NCBI GenBank assembly: GCA_003161495.1
Contig: PMOP01000128.1
Location: 1 to 9,282, forward strand
DNA from: Acidobacteriota bacterium
Lineage (GTDB): Bacteria; Acidobacteriota; Terriglobia; Acidiferrales; UBA7541
Length of the DNA: 9,282 nucleotides
Reading direction: 5' to 3'
Shown: one piece after another, positions 1-7,595 of the stretch
Numbering within the stretch: position 1 is the stretch's first letter
How the letters are laid out: each line of letters opens with the position of its first letter
The notes under the pieces: model-generated
The model's input: the letters and a program-made list of their open reading frames with translations, nothing else
Told to the model about the DNA's origin: nothing
Database searches by the model: none
Translations under genes and position numbers: made by a program

Positions 1-182
1 TAAGCCATGCCAATCCCGAGGCTGCCGGCAACCCACCAGAGGAAGATTGCCATTAAAAAAGGCTTCCACGCAAAATAGAAAAGTGCCACCACCGCGCCGA
101 TGTGGAATGCGACCATGAAGAAAGTCGTAACCCAATTCACCGATTGAGTAAATGTCTTGTCGCGTTTTTGATTGCTGTCCAT
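1..182 (-). CDS. Acyl-CoA/fatty-acid desaturase, N-terminal fragment (runs off the left edge)
   Basis: The reverse strand reads from ATG at 182-180 for 60 full codons plus two bases, with no stop before the edge. Two hydrophobic stretches are visible, about residues 17-39 (WVTTFFMVAFHIGAVVALF) and 42-60, the latter ending in WWVAGSLGIGMA followed by a partial Tyr codon. In delta-9 (stearoyl-CoA type) membrane desaturases this GSLGIGMxYH stretch lies directly before the first His box (HRxxTHR), which here would begin just outside the window. Known family role: oxygen-dependent insertion of a double bond into saturated acyl chains by a membrane di-iron enzyme. A purine-rich AAAGGGGA lies about 8 bases upstream of the start and is a plausible ribosome binding site. 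The gene is divergent from the S53 protease. The truncation is due to the window edge, not to visible decay. None of the iron-binding His boxes is in view, so activity cannot be judged. Confidence 0.82.
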   Translation of the reverse strand, partial: MDSNQKRDKTFTQSVNWVTTFFMVAFHIGAVVALFYFAWKPFLMAIFLWWVAGSLGIGMA

Positions 183-400
183 GGCCCGGTCCCCTTTGTC
201 AGCGCTTAAATGTTTCTAATGTTTGCGCGTTCTCATGCTTGGATGCGGGTCTGGTATTTCCACCCATTGCCGCCTGAATTGAACGTAACATGAGGCTAGG
301 AAACGCTTTGTAATACTTCTGTAATTGTTGATTCGAGTGGACAAAATGACACACGAAACGGGCGAAATCTTTGCCATACCCCGTAATCAATAACAACACT

Positions 401-428
401 TTGCAATTGTTACTCCTTGTGATATCAA
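401..428 (+). promoter_or_regulatory. Weak candidate sigma-70-like promoter for the S53 protease
   Basis: TTGCAA (401-406) and TATCAA (423-428) are separated by 16 bases, with four of six matches each to the -35 and -10 consensus. They lie about 30 bases upstream of the protease ATG, which would leave a short leader. The 183-459 gap between two divergent genes must contain promoters for both, but this region is AT-rich enough for chance matches and acidobacterial promoters are poorly defined. The same stretch holds a 6-bp stem (TAACAA 391-396 with TTGTTA 407-412). I found no convincing promoter on the minus strand for the desaturase. Confidence 0.2.
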
Positions 429-459
429 GTGGCCATCTCGGAGTACCCAAGGCGGCCCG

Positions 460-3400
460 ATGTCGATCAGCAACCTGCCCAGTTCCAGGTTTCTGCTGCT
501 TCACTTTTGCCTTTGTTTCATCCCCATCGCGGCATGGGCGCAGGCGCCTTCGCCCCAGTCCCGCATTGTGGAGCGAGTGAACGAGAGCGCGCTGGTCACA
601 CTTCGTGGAAACACCCACCCGCTGGCCCAGCCTCAATTTGATCGGGGGACCGCCCCGCCGGATCTTCCGATGGAGCGAATGCTGCTCGTTTTGAAGCGCA
701 GCGATGCACAGGCATCCGTGCTGCAGGGGTTGCTTGACGCGCAGCAAGATCCAAATTCACCGAGCTATCACCAGTGGCTAACACCCGATGAATTCGGCCG
801 GCAATTTGGCCCGAGCGATCAGGATATCCAGACGGTCGCCACCTGGCTTCAATCGCACGGGTTCCAAGTCGCACGGATCGCGAAGGGGCGCGCCGTCATT
901 GAATTTTCAGGGACGGCGGTGCAAATCCAGCAGGCGTTTCATACCGAGATTCATAAATACACGGTCAATGGCGCCGACCATTGGGCCAACGCGAGCGACC
1001 CGCAAATTCCCCAGGCCCTAAGTCCGGTCATCGTGGGCGTAAACTCCATGCACAATTTTCTGAAAACTCCCGCGCATCATATCGGCGGAGTATTTTCCAA
1101 ATCCAGGCTGACGGGAGAGGTGAAATCTCTTCAGCCCGGATTTACTTTTCCGAATCCGAATTTTTGCGGCCCAACAAACTGCTACTTCCTCGGCCCGTAC
1201 GATTTTGCGAAAACTTACAATGTTTCGCCGCTTTGGAACGCAAGCCCGGCGATTGACGGCACCGGGCAAAGCATCGCGAACATCGGCCGCAGCGATATCG
1301 TTCTGCAGGACGTGCGGGATTTCCGAAATCTTTTTGGATTGCCGCCGAACGATCCCCAATTCATCATTGATGGAACGGATCCCGGCCTGGTTCCTGGCGA
1401 TGAAACCGAAGCGACGCTGGACGTGGAATGGTCCGGTGCGGTCGCCAAGGGAGCGACGATCGATCTGGTAATTTCCGCGTCGACCGAGACCACCGATGGA
1501 GTCGACCTTTCGGCCCTTTATGCTGTCGACAACAATACTGCGCCGGTCATCAACGAAAGTTTTCTGCAGTGCGAGCTGTTCCTGGGAACGGCTGGGAACG
1601 CTTTCGAAGATGCGCTTCGCGAGCAGGCCTCCGCGCAAGGCATCACCTTCATTACCGCCGCGGGCGATCAAGGCGCGGCGGGATGCGATTTCGGCACAGG
1701 GAATCCTCCCGAGCCGGCAACCTATGGCCTGATGGTGAATGGGCTCTCGTCCTCGCCTCACGGAGTCGCCGTTGGCGGAACGGATTTCCTGAATTTCGGG
1801 CCGAACCCCACGAGAAGTTCCTTAAGCTTGCCCAGCCCTTATTGGAGTACGACCAACGATACGCACCAAGCTTCCGCGTTGGGCTACATCCCTGAAAGCA
1901 CGTGGAACAGCACCTGTACAAATAACATCTTCGTTGTTTTGCTCGCTGGTGTTACCACCGAAGCGAGTTGCAATAACGCACAGCTGTCGAATTTGGTGGA
2001 CACGGAGGCGGGAGGAGGCGGCAAGAGCAATTGCATCACTTCGGATGGAGCGACGCCCGCCAGTTGTTCGGGCGGCTACCCGAAGCCGTCCTGGCAATCC
2101 GCTCCGGGCGTGCCCGCGGATGGTGCCAGGGATATTCCGGACGTCTCGCTGTTTGCGAGCCCCGGCTTTATGAACAGCGCGTACATCGTATGTGAAGCGA
2201 ATCAAACGCAGTCCGGGGGCACCTGTGGCCTGACCGGTGTTGAATACGATTTTCTGGCTATGGGTGGGACCTCGGCCTCAGCGCCGGCCTTCGCCGGCAT
2301 CATGGCGATGGTCAACCAATACACGCAATCCGCCGGGCAGGGAAATGCCAATTATATTTTATACAAGCTGGCCTCTTCCTCGACGCAGACCAGCGCAAAT
2401 TGCAACTCCAGCGCCATTCCTGCCGGCGCCTGCATTTTCAATGACATCACCTCGGGAACAATAGCTACGCCCTGCGCGGCAGCGAGCCTCAATTGCACCT
2501 TGTCCAATGTGAGCGACACCTACGGCGTTCTTTCAGGTTACAAGGCTGGCACGGGCTACGACCTGGCGACAGGCCTCGGTTCGGTGAATGCTTACAACCT
2601 GGTTCATGCTCGGACTTCGCCGGGAATTTCCACGACAACGACGTTGTCTCTGAACAACGGCCAGGCTGTGAATATCACTCACGGGGTTTCCGTGAGTTTC
2701 AGCATTGCGATTTCTCCGAGCGCGGCTACCGGAGATGTTTCGCTGGTCGGCTCACCCACTGGCGGCAAACCCATCGCAATGGGAGAATTCACATTGCAAA
2801 ACGGATCCGCTAGCGGCACGACGACATCGCTTGCAGGCGGGACATCGTACCAGGTGAAAGCGCACTATGCTGGAAATAGCACGTACGCCACTAGCGATTC
2901 CGCTCCAGTCACTGTGACAGTCGCTCCCGAGGCCAGCACGACACTGATTACGTTTCCGATATTCGATCCGAATACGGGCAATGAGACAGGGGACACGCCC
3001 ACATCGCTAGTTTACGGCTCACCGTACATTGCGCGCGTGGACGTGGGGAATGCTAATGCAAAAGTAACCTTCCCGATGAAGCCGGTGTGCGCCCAGCCCA
3101 CGTGCCCGACAGGGAGTGTCACTCTTACAGATTCGGTGACGGGCGGCGCGTCCGGCGTGTTCCCGCTAAACAGCCAAGGGTATACCGAATACCAAGCCGT
3201 TCAACTCACAGGCGGCGCGCACCAGATCTCGGCCAGCTACCCGGGGGACAACAGCTACAAAGCGAGCTCAAGCACATATTCGCTTAGCGTTACGCCGGCT
3301 ATCATGCATCTGTCGCTCACCCTTCCCGCTAGCACTCTAATCGGTGTGCCGTTCTCTATCTCAGTGACCGGTACGACCACAGTGGTCGCTGCTCCTCCGG

Positions 3401-4782
3401 CGGGTACGGTCTCTATTTACGACGGTTCGACGCAGATACTCAGCTTGACGGGGCTTGGTGGCTATGGGGGGACGGGTTCTGGCTCGGGTCCGACCGCCAC
3501 GGCGGGATTCGGTGTTGACACAGTCATTTCGCTTTCGGGGCTGGGAAGTCACTCGCTGACGATGACGTATAGTGGCGACCCGAACTACTCGGCGGCGTCA
3601 ACAAGCCCTCAAATTGTCCGTGTTGTCTATCCCACTGACTTAACGCTGCAGTCTGCTGCGACGACTGTTAACTACGGAACTACTACCACCATGACCGCAA
3701 CGCTGACCACGAATCGAGCGAGCCCGCCGCTCACTGGGCAAATCACTTTTACGTCCATGAGCGGTCAACAAACAATAGTGGCCGGACCCACAACTCAGAT
3801 CATAATTAACGGGTTCGTAGCACTACTGGCAACGGCGACCATTACGCCTCAATCCAACGATTTCTATATGGCAAATTACGCCGGTGACAGCAACTTCGCG
3901 GTGGCTTCGGACACTTCCCCCTATATAACCGTGAATAGTCCGGTTTTCAACATTGTCCCGTCGCAGCCGGCTCTGGCCATTGCCACTGGTCAATCGGGGA
4001 GTCTAACTGTGACAGTCACCCCCGGTTACGCACTGACCGCTCCGGTCCAGTTTCAACTACCTTTGCCTGTCGTGCAAGGCGTAACCTGCAGCATTAGTCC
4101 CACCCAAACTCAAGTATCAGGAGCAGGCAGCGTGGTGGCCACGCTGACGTGCAGCGTGCCGGCTCCTTCGTCCTCTAACTCGACCACAAGTGTTTTTCCC
4201 TCGTCGAGATGGCCCAAGCTTGACCTCAGGGGTAGGTGGTGGATACTAAGCGGTATTTTTGCTGTCGTAGCCATAGCATTTTGGCTCTTGCCTATGCATT
4301 TGCGTTTGAGGCGTCTCGCCTACGCTTACATGCTCCTCGGTGCCATCACCTTCATAATAGGCTGTGGTGGAGGCGGCGGTAGCGCAAGCGGCGGTGGAGG
4401 CAGCGGAGGTGGCTCTGCTACTCCTACAATTACGACGCTGACAGTTGCGAGCACGAAGGTGGCGACGTCCACCCTCGCGGCAACCGTCCAAGTGACTGGC
4501 GCAAACTCCCCGACGGGCACGGTCAGTTTGGGTGTGATGGGAGAATCGTGGAGTTTTGGCACGGCACCGCTGGCAAACGGTATAGCACAGTTTTCATACT
4601 ATTTGGGCGCTCCGGGCGCGTTCTCGATGATGGCGCAATATAGCGGCGACTCGCGGAACCTCTCCTCCCAAATTCATACCCCTCTGATCGTTGTGCAGTC
4701 CGGTCTCGCTGGATACGTGACGGTCAACGTAACTCTCGGCCCTACTACAAATCAATTGAGCGTCCCACTCACAATCCAATAA
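460..4782 (+). CDS. Secreted S53 (sedolisin/kumamolisin-type) serine-carboxyl protease with Ig-like repeats and C-terminal membrane hairpin
   Basis: Predicted secreted endopeptidase of family S53, usually active at acid pH. The start at ATG 460 gives a clean signal peptide (h-region FLLLHFCLCFIPIAAWA, likely cut after residue 27) and has AAGGCGG just upstream. Residues about 38-198 match the pro-kumamolisin activation domain. The catalytic domain spans about 240-715. Glu317 and Asp321 have the E-x-x-x-D spacing of the family, Asp403 (TAAGDQG) is the oxyanion Asp, and Ser605 lies in GGTSASAP. The calcium site is also intact: Asp662-Ile663 (NDITSG) and Gly697-x-Gly699-x-Asp701. All key residues are therefore present. 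About four Ig-like domains follow (722-1160), then a beta-rich domain (1161-1234), a membrane hairpin (1260-1301), Cys1302 with a Gly/Ser linker, and a last Ig-like domain (1321-1440). At 1440 residues it is far longer than a bare S53 enzyme. Catalytic function is well supported; substrate and final location are inferred. Confidence 0.95.
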   Translation: MSISNLPSSRFLLLHFCLCFIPIAAWAQAPSPQSRIVERVNESALVTLRGNTHPLAQPQFDRGTAPPDLPMERMLLVLKRSDAQASVLQGLLDAQQDPNSPSYHQWLTPDEFGRQFGPSDQDIQTVATWLQSHGFQVARIAKGRAVIEFSGTAVQIQQAFHTEIHKYTVNGADHWANASDPQIPQALSPVIVGVNSMHNFLKTPAHHIGGVFSKSRLTGEVKSLQPGFTFPNPNFCGPTNCYFLGPYDFAKTYNVSPLWNASPAIDGTGQSIANIGRSDIVLQDVRDFRNLFGLPPNDPQFIIDGTDPGLVPGDETEATLDVEWSGAVAKGATIDLVISASTETTDGVDLSALYAVDNNTAPVINESFLQCELFLGTAGNAFEDALREQASAQGITFITAAGDQGAAGCDFGTGNPPEPATYGLMVNGLSSSPHGVAVGGTDFLNFGPNPTRSSLSLPSPYWSTTNDTHQASALGYIPESTWNSTCTNNIFVVLLAGVTTEASCNNAQLSNLVDTEAGGGGKSNCITSDGATPASCSGGYPKPSWQSAPGVPADGARDIPDVSLFASPGFMNSAYIVCEANQTQSGGTCGLTGVEYDFLAMGGTSASAPAFAGIMAMVNQYTQSAGQGNANYILYKLASSSTQTSANCNSSAIPAGACIFNDITSGTIATPCAAASLNCTLSNVSDTYGVLSGYKAGTGYDLATGLGSVNAYNLVHARTSPGISTTTTLSLNNGQAVNITHGVSVSFSIAISPSAATGDVSLVGSPTGGKPIAMGEFTLQNGSASGTTTSLAGGTSYQVKAHYAGNSTYATSDSAPVTVTVAPEASTTLITFPIFDPNTGNETGDTPTSLVYGSPYIARVDVGNANAKVTFPMKPVCAQPTCPTGSVTLTDSVTGGASGVFPLNSQGYTEYQAVQLTGGAHQISASYPGDNSYKASSSTYSLSVTPAIMHLSLTLPASTLIGVPFSISVTGTTTVVAAPPAGTVSIYDGSTQILSLTGLGGYGGTGSGSGPTATAGFGVDTVISLSGLGSHSLTMTYSGDPNYSAASTSPQIVRVVYPTDLTLQSAATTVNYGTTTTMTATLTTNRASPPLTGQITFTSMSGQQTIVAGPTTQIIINGFVALLATATITPQSNDFYMANYAGDSNFAVASDTSPYITVNSPVFNIVPSQPALAIATGQSGSLTVTVTPGYALTAPVQFQLPLPVVQGVTCSISPTQTQVSGAGSVVATLTCSVPAPSSSNSTTSVFPSSRWPKLDLRGRWWILSGIFAVVAIAFWLLPMHLRLRRLAYAYMLLGAITFIIGCGGGGGSASGGGGSGGGSATPTITTLTVASTKVATSTLAATVQVTGANSPTGTVSLGVMGESWSFGTAPLANGIAQFSYYLGAPGAFSMMAQYSGDSRNLSSQIHTPLIVVQSGLAGYVTVNVTLGPTTNQLSVPLTIQ
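4237..4365 (+). other. Protein segment: internal two-helix membrane hairpin ending in a lipobox-like IIGC (protease residues 1260-1302)
   Basis: Within the protease, residues 1260-1278 (WWILSGIFAVVAIAFWLLP) form one hydrophobic helix. A basic turn follows (HLRLRR, 1280-1285), then a second hydrophobic stretch, 1286-1301, ends in ITFIIG before Cys1302. By the positive-inside rule the basic turn should be cytoplasmic, leaving both the protease domain and the C-terminal domain outside. I1299-I1300-G1301-C1302 fits the loose lipobox [LVI][ASTVI][GAS]C. The basic turn plus the second helix therefore resembles a type II signal peptide placed inside the chain. Whether the Cys is lipidated or the chain cut there is inference. 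The simpler reading is a plain membrane anchor with a following flexible linker. Confidence 0.7.
4366..4416 (+). repeat. Low-complexity GGN codon tract encoding a Gly/Ser linker
   Basis: Directly after Cys1302 the DNA is a run of mostly GGN codons encoding GGGGGSAS followed by GGGGSGGGS (residues 1303-1319). This is a flexible linker between the membrane hairpin and the last Ig-like domain. Such G-rich tracts are prone to slippage and to assembly errors, so its length may vary between strains. The reading frame is open on both sides here. Confidence 0.85.
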
Positions 4783-4863
4783 CTGGTTCGCGTCGCGAGC
4801 CCTGCGCCGTGTGTCTGTGCCCCGGAAAAGGCGCAAGGAATTCAAGGATTTTCTATGCAGAAC

Positions 4864-5901
4864 CTAAGGCCAGAGTTGGTTCAGCAGGATGGCGAGCCTT
4901 GCGCCACTTTGCGCAAGTCGAACACGAACTATTGGAACGGCCATATTCTGATACGCGTCCTGGAGTTGCTCATTTAGCTTTAGCACGCGCGCGGAAACGT
5001 GATTGTCATCGGCGCAGGATGTGACTCGTTGCGGTTTCTCCACTGGGTCAGGCGCGGGCAATTTGCCGTACACCTTCTTCATCGCCAATTGATAACTTTC
5101 CCAGGCCCAGGCATCGATGTTGGACGGACTTTTCTGCCATCTCGAAATCTTGCTTTGGAAGGATTGATCCAGGTCATCGGCGACTTGCTCCACGGTTTTT
5201 CCAGTTGTCGCTCTCTGCAGGATGTTTGTATCCCAGACTCCGTGCAGGTTCGGTGCGTAACTTTCCGTTTGCGGATTTCTCAATTGCGGCTGGGCGTCAA
5301 AGAACGCCACCGGGACGCAATTGCCGCCTTCATCGTTATTGGTTATGGCGTGCAGAGGCTGATGCACGTCGCCGACAAAATGAATCAGAAAACGTAACGC
5401 GTCGCCCCGTTTCTGAGGGTCTGCTTCCGAGGAACGCAGAATCGCGAGTTGATCTTTGATGGCGTGCGTGACACAGCTTTCTTTTGGATCGCAGAATTTC
5501 TCCAGGTCGCGAATCTTAGTGCCGCGCGGAATATCGATGTAATGCCACGGTGGCGTTTCTGGACGTAATCCGCGAATATCATCGGGCCATGTGGAGGCGT
5601 CGGCCAAGGGATCGGCGCCGCCCTCTTTGCAGTACCGGCTGAGTTTCGGATCGATGGGGCCTTCGGCAAGGATTTTTTTCGCCATGGCCAGCGCGTGTGG
5701 CGTGAGATGCTTTTCAGCCAGCAACGCGACCACCTGGTGGCCTTCACATCCCCAGGCGCGCGCCGGTGCCGGCAGACTTACCACGGCGACAAGCAAAAGG
5801 CCGGCAAAAATTCCCGCGCGCAAAAAGTCGCGCGGCCAAGAATTGCGGACTGATACGGAACGGGAAGAGGGAACGCGAAGCACCTCGTTACTCGGTATCA
5901 T
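4864..5901 (-). CDS. Exported S1/P1-type zinc nuclease
   Basis: Predicted secreted nuclease that cleaves single-stranded nucleic acids and may remove 3'-phosphates, using three zinc ions. The 345-residue product has a signal peptide with a rather long, basic leader and h-region at about 30-44; cleavage at ARA|W would leave Trp50 as the new N-terminus. That matters because in P1 nuclease the N-terminal Trp itself binds zinc. All nine ligands can be placed by spacing: Trp50, His55, Asp107 (TWPD), His120 (WHYIDIP), His174, Asp178 and His184 ([12 protein letters not shown]), His220 and Asp224 (LHGVWD). The enzyme should therefore be active. The start ATG (5901-5899) overlaps the msrB stop as ATGA, with AGAAGGA four bases upstream inside msrB, so translation is probably coupled. 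It ends 81 bp from the convergent protease gene, with no convincing terminator between. A role in nucleic-acid scavenging is inferred. Confidence 0.93.
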   Translation of the reverse strand: MIPSNEVLRVPSSRSVSVRNSWPRDFLRAGIFAGLLLVAVVSLPAPARAWGCEGHQVVALLAEKHLTPHALAMAKKILAEGPIDPKLSRYCKEGGADPLADASTWPDDIRGLRPETPPWHYIDIPRGTKIRDLEKFCDPKESCVTHAIKDQLAILRSSEADPQKRGDALRFLIHFVGDVHQPLHAITNNDEGGNCVPVAFFDAQPQLRNPQTESYAPNLHGVWDTNILQRATTGKTVEQVADDLDQSFQSKISRWQKSPSNIDAWAWESYQLAMKKVYGKLPAPDPVEKPQRVTSCADDNHVSARVLKLNEQLQDAYQNMAVPIVRVRLAQSGARLAILLNQLWP

Positions 5902-6299
5902 TCGTCCTTCTCGACCAATTTAATGGAAGCGGAATTGATGCAGTAGCGCTGGCCGGTTGGGCGCGGGCCGTCGGGAAAAACGTGGCCGAGGTGCGCGTCG
6001 CAGCGGCTGCAGAGCACTTCCTCGCGCGTCATCCCGTGGCTGATGTCGCGATCGATCTCCACTTTTGTCTCATCGACCGGCGCAAAGAAGCTGGGCCATC
6101 CGGAACCGGAATGAAATTTAGTTTCCGAACTGAACAGCGGCTGCCCACAACAGATGCAGACGTATATTCCCGGCTCTTCCACGTCTTCGTATTCGCCTGT
6201 CCCGGGCGGCTCGGTTCCTTTCTGGCGGGTCACATGATATTGCTGCGGCGTCAGAATCTTGCGCCATTCGGCTTCGCTCTTGCGAATTTTTTCGGCCAT
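5898..6299 (-). CDS. msrB: Peptide-methionine (R)-S-oxide reductase
   Basis: Reduces the R form of methionine sulfoxide in oxidised proteins. The 133-residue product is the normal length for a stand-alone MsrB and has no signal peptide, so it is cytoplasmic. Visible signatures are the structural zinc Cys pairs C48-x-x-C51 and C97-x-x-C100, the GSGWPSF loop (65-71), the [10 protein letters not shown] motif (103-112), and the catalytic Cys120 in RYCINSAS. In E. coli MsrB the loop reads SGCGWPSF; here the Cys is Ser66, so the usual resolving Cys is absent. The start at ATG 6299 has GAGGA about six bases upstream. The stop overlaps the nuclease start as ATGA, making msrB the first gene of a two-gene operon. 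It is divergent from the amidohydrolase operon across about 160 bp. Confidence 0.96.
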   Translation of the reverse strand: MAEKIRKSEAEWRKILTPQQYHVTRQKGTEPPGTGEYEDVEEPGIYVCICCGQPLFSSETKFHSGSGWPSFFAPVDETKVEIDRDISHGMTREEVLCSRCDAHLGHVFPDGPRPTGQRYCINSASIKLVEKDE

Positions 6300-6422
6300 G
6301 ACAGTCCTCGCCGGAACATCTTAACATCGAGACGAATTGGGAAGAAATCGCTTGCCTTCGAGCTTGCACAACGGACAGAATCTCACGAACGGAAAGCGTG
6401 ACTGGACGCGTTCAATCAAAAA

Positions 6423-6464
6423 ATGGACAAGGAAATGGGCCGGAAAATGGATGTTCCGAAATGA
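6423..6464 (+). other. Possible 13-codon leader ORF ahead of the amidohydrolase (speculative)
   Basis: An ATG at 6423 opens a reading frame encoding MDKEMGRKMDVPK. Its TGA stop (6462-6464) overlaps the amidohydrolase ATG (6461-6463) as ATGA. The stretch has ATG triplets in one frame at 6423, 6435 and 6447, spaced exactly 12 bases, within imperfect repeats of the form GGAAAATGG. The amidohydrolase start lacks a strong Shine-Dalgarno, so coupling through a leader peptide would make sense. However, the leader ATG also has no clear ribosome binding site, and chance cannot be excluded for so short a frame. Confidence 0.2.
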
Positions 6465-7567
6465 AGCGACTGCCGGGAAACTTTGCCGCAATTCTCTTAA
6501 TTGCAACATTCGGATTTGCAGCGCTGATACTCGCCGCTCATTCCTCCTTTGCGCGCCAGTCCGCGGCAAACGCTGTGAAAACGCCTTCCGCAAACGAACC
6601 CGTGCCGGCCCTGACTCCTTTTGTGGAAGAGCACGCGCACTTTGACGAGAAGAATCCTGCCGGCGCGGTCCGTTCGGCGCTGGCCGCACTGGGCCGTGAA
6701 AACGCGGCCATGATAATTTTTCAGATTTCACCAGATACATTCGATCATCCCGGCCGTTATGATTCCGAAATCATTCTCGCCGAAGTCAAAAAACATCCGG
6801 GAAAACTTGCGATCACGGGCGGCGGCGGTTCGTTGAACGCCATGATCATGAAATCCGTGGCCACCGGCGATGCGAGTCTTAAAGTTCAAAAAGAATTCAA
6901 GGCGCGCGCGGAAGAACTTTTGCGCGAAGGCGTGATCGGGTTTGGCGAAATGACCGCCGAGCATTTTGACGGCTTCACGCCGTATCAGTCCGCGCCTCCC
7001 GATCATCCGCTTTATCTGCTGCTCTCCGATCTGGCCGCGCTGCACAATGTCCCGATTGACATCCATATGGAGGCGGTCCCTCGAGAAATGCCGCTGCCGC
7101 CGGACCTGAAGTCTCCGCCGAATGCGGCTCGGTTGCATGCGAATATTGTCGCCTTTGAACGGCTTTTGTCGCACAATCCGCGCGCCAGAATTATCTGGGC
7201 GCACCTGGGTTCGGACTTCACCGGCTTTCGGACCGTGGAACTCGATCGCCGATTGCTCATAGCGCATCCCAATTTATTTATGGAGATCAAAACGGATCCG
7301 CAGGCGCCCGGAAGAAATTATCCGCTCGGCAGCGACGGCAAGATCAAGCCGGAGTGGCTGAAATTGTTCACGGATTTTCCGGATCGTTTCGTCCTGGGAA
7401 GCGATCAGCATTATCCGGAACCGGCGGACGCCGACAAGAGATGGCAGGAGACCATTCTGCTGTTCAACCAACTGCCCGCATCGGTGCGAAAGAAAATCGG
7501 CACGGAAAATGTCGCCTCAATTTATGGAAATGCCGTGGCGTCATCCCTGCATGCCGCCAAGAACTGA
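6461..7567 (+). CDS. Exported amidohydrolase-2 family metal-dependent hydrolase (TIM barrel)
   Basis: Predicted 368-residue metal-dependent hydrolase or decarboxylase of the amidohydrolase-2 family (the ACMSD-like branch of the amidohydrolase superfamily); the substrate is unknown. I chose ATG 6461 because it puts a Sec-type signal peptide at the N-terminus (MKRL, h-region about 9-26, possible cut after Ala31). An in-frame GTG at 6398 would add 21 polar residues before it and is less likely. Candidate metal and active-site residues are His58-x-His60 (EEHAHFD), Glu163 (GFGEM), His202 (DIHMEA), His248 (WAHLG) and Asp315 (VLGSDQHY). This is the expected barrel order of HxH, an acidic residue, two His and an Asp. 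The start has only a weak ribosome site (GGAAAATGG well upstream). It is followed after 28 bp by the MmgE/PrpD gene on the same strand, suggesting an operon and a shared pathway. Export is supported; the pathway is inferred. Confidence 0.88.
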   Translation: MKRLPGNFAAILLIATFGFAALILAAHSSFARQSAANAVKTPSANEPVPALTPFVEEHAHFDEKNPAGAVRSALAALGRENAAMIIFQISPDTFDHPGRYDSEIILAEVKKHPGKLAITGGGGSLNAMIMKSVATGDASLKVQKEFKARAEELLREGVIGFGEMTAEHFDGFTPYQSAPPDHPLYLLLSDLAALHNVPIDIHMEAVPREMPLPPDLKSPPNAARLHANIVAFERLLSHNPRARIIWAHLGSDFTGFRTVELDRRLLIAHPNLFMEIKTDPQAPGRNYPLGSDGKIKPEWLKLFTDFPDRFVLGSDQHYPEPADADKRWQETILLFNQLPASVRKKIGTENVASIYGNAVASSLHAAKN

Positions 7568-7595
7568 ATCCTGGAAAGAAACGAGGAATCTGGAA

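Noticed and set aside
1018..1761. Long minus-strand frame of 247 codons opposite the protease
   Set aside because: It lies wholly antisense to the S53 catalytic domain, which has all family motifs; the antisense product has no recognisable domain and is a shadow of biased codon use.
4785..4835. Small hairpins between the convergent protease and nuclease genes (GGTTCG/CGAGCC at 4785-4801 and TGCGCC/GGCGCA at 4803-4835) as a bidirectional terminator
   Set aside because: Stems are only 6 bp, one loop is 21 bases, and no T-run follows on either strand.
6321..6419. Minus-strand frame just upstream of msrB ending in FCPLCKLEGKRFLPN, resembling a zinc-ribbon fragment
   Set aside because: It has one CxxC only, no good start or ribosome site, and upstream it runs antisense to the amidohydrolase gene; most likely chance.
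6398..6460. Upstream GTG start for the amidohydrolase adding 21 residues
   Set aside because: The added residues are polar and would bury the signal peptide; ATG 6461 gives a normal MKR-type signal.
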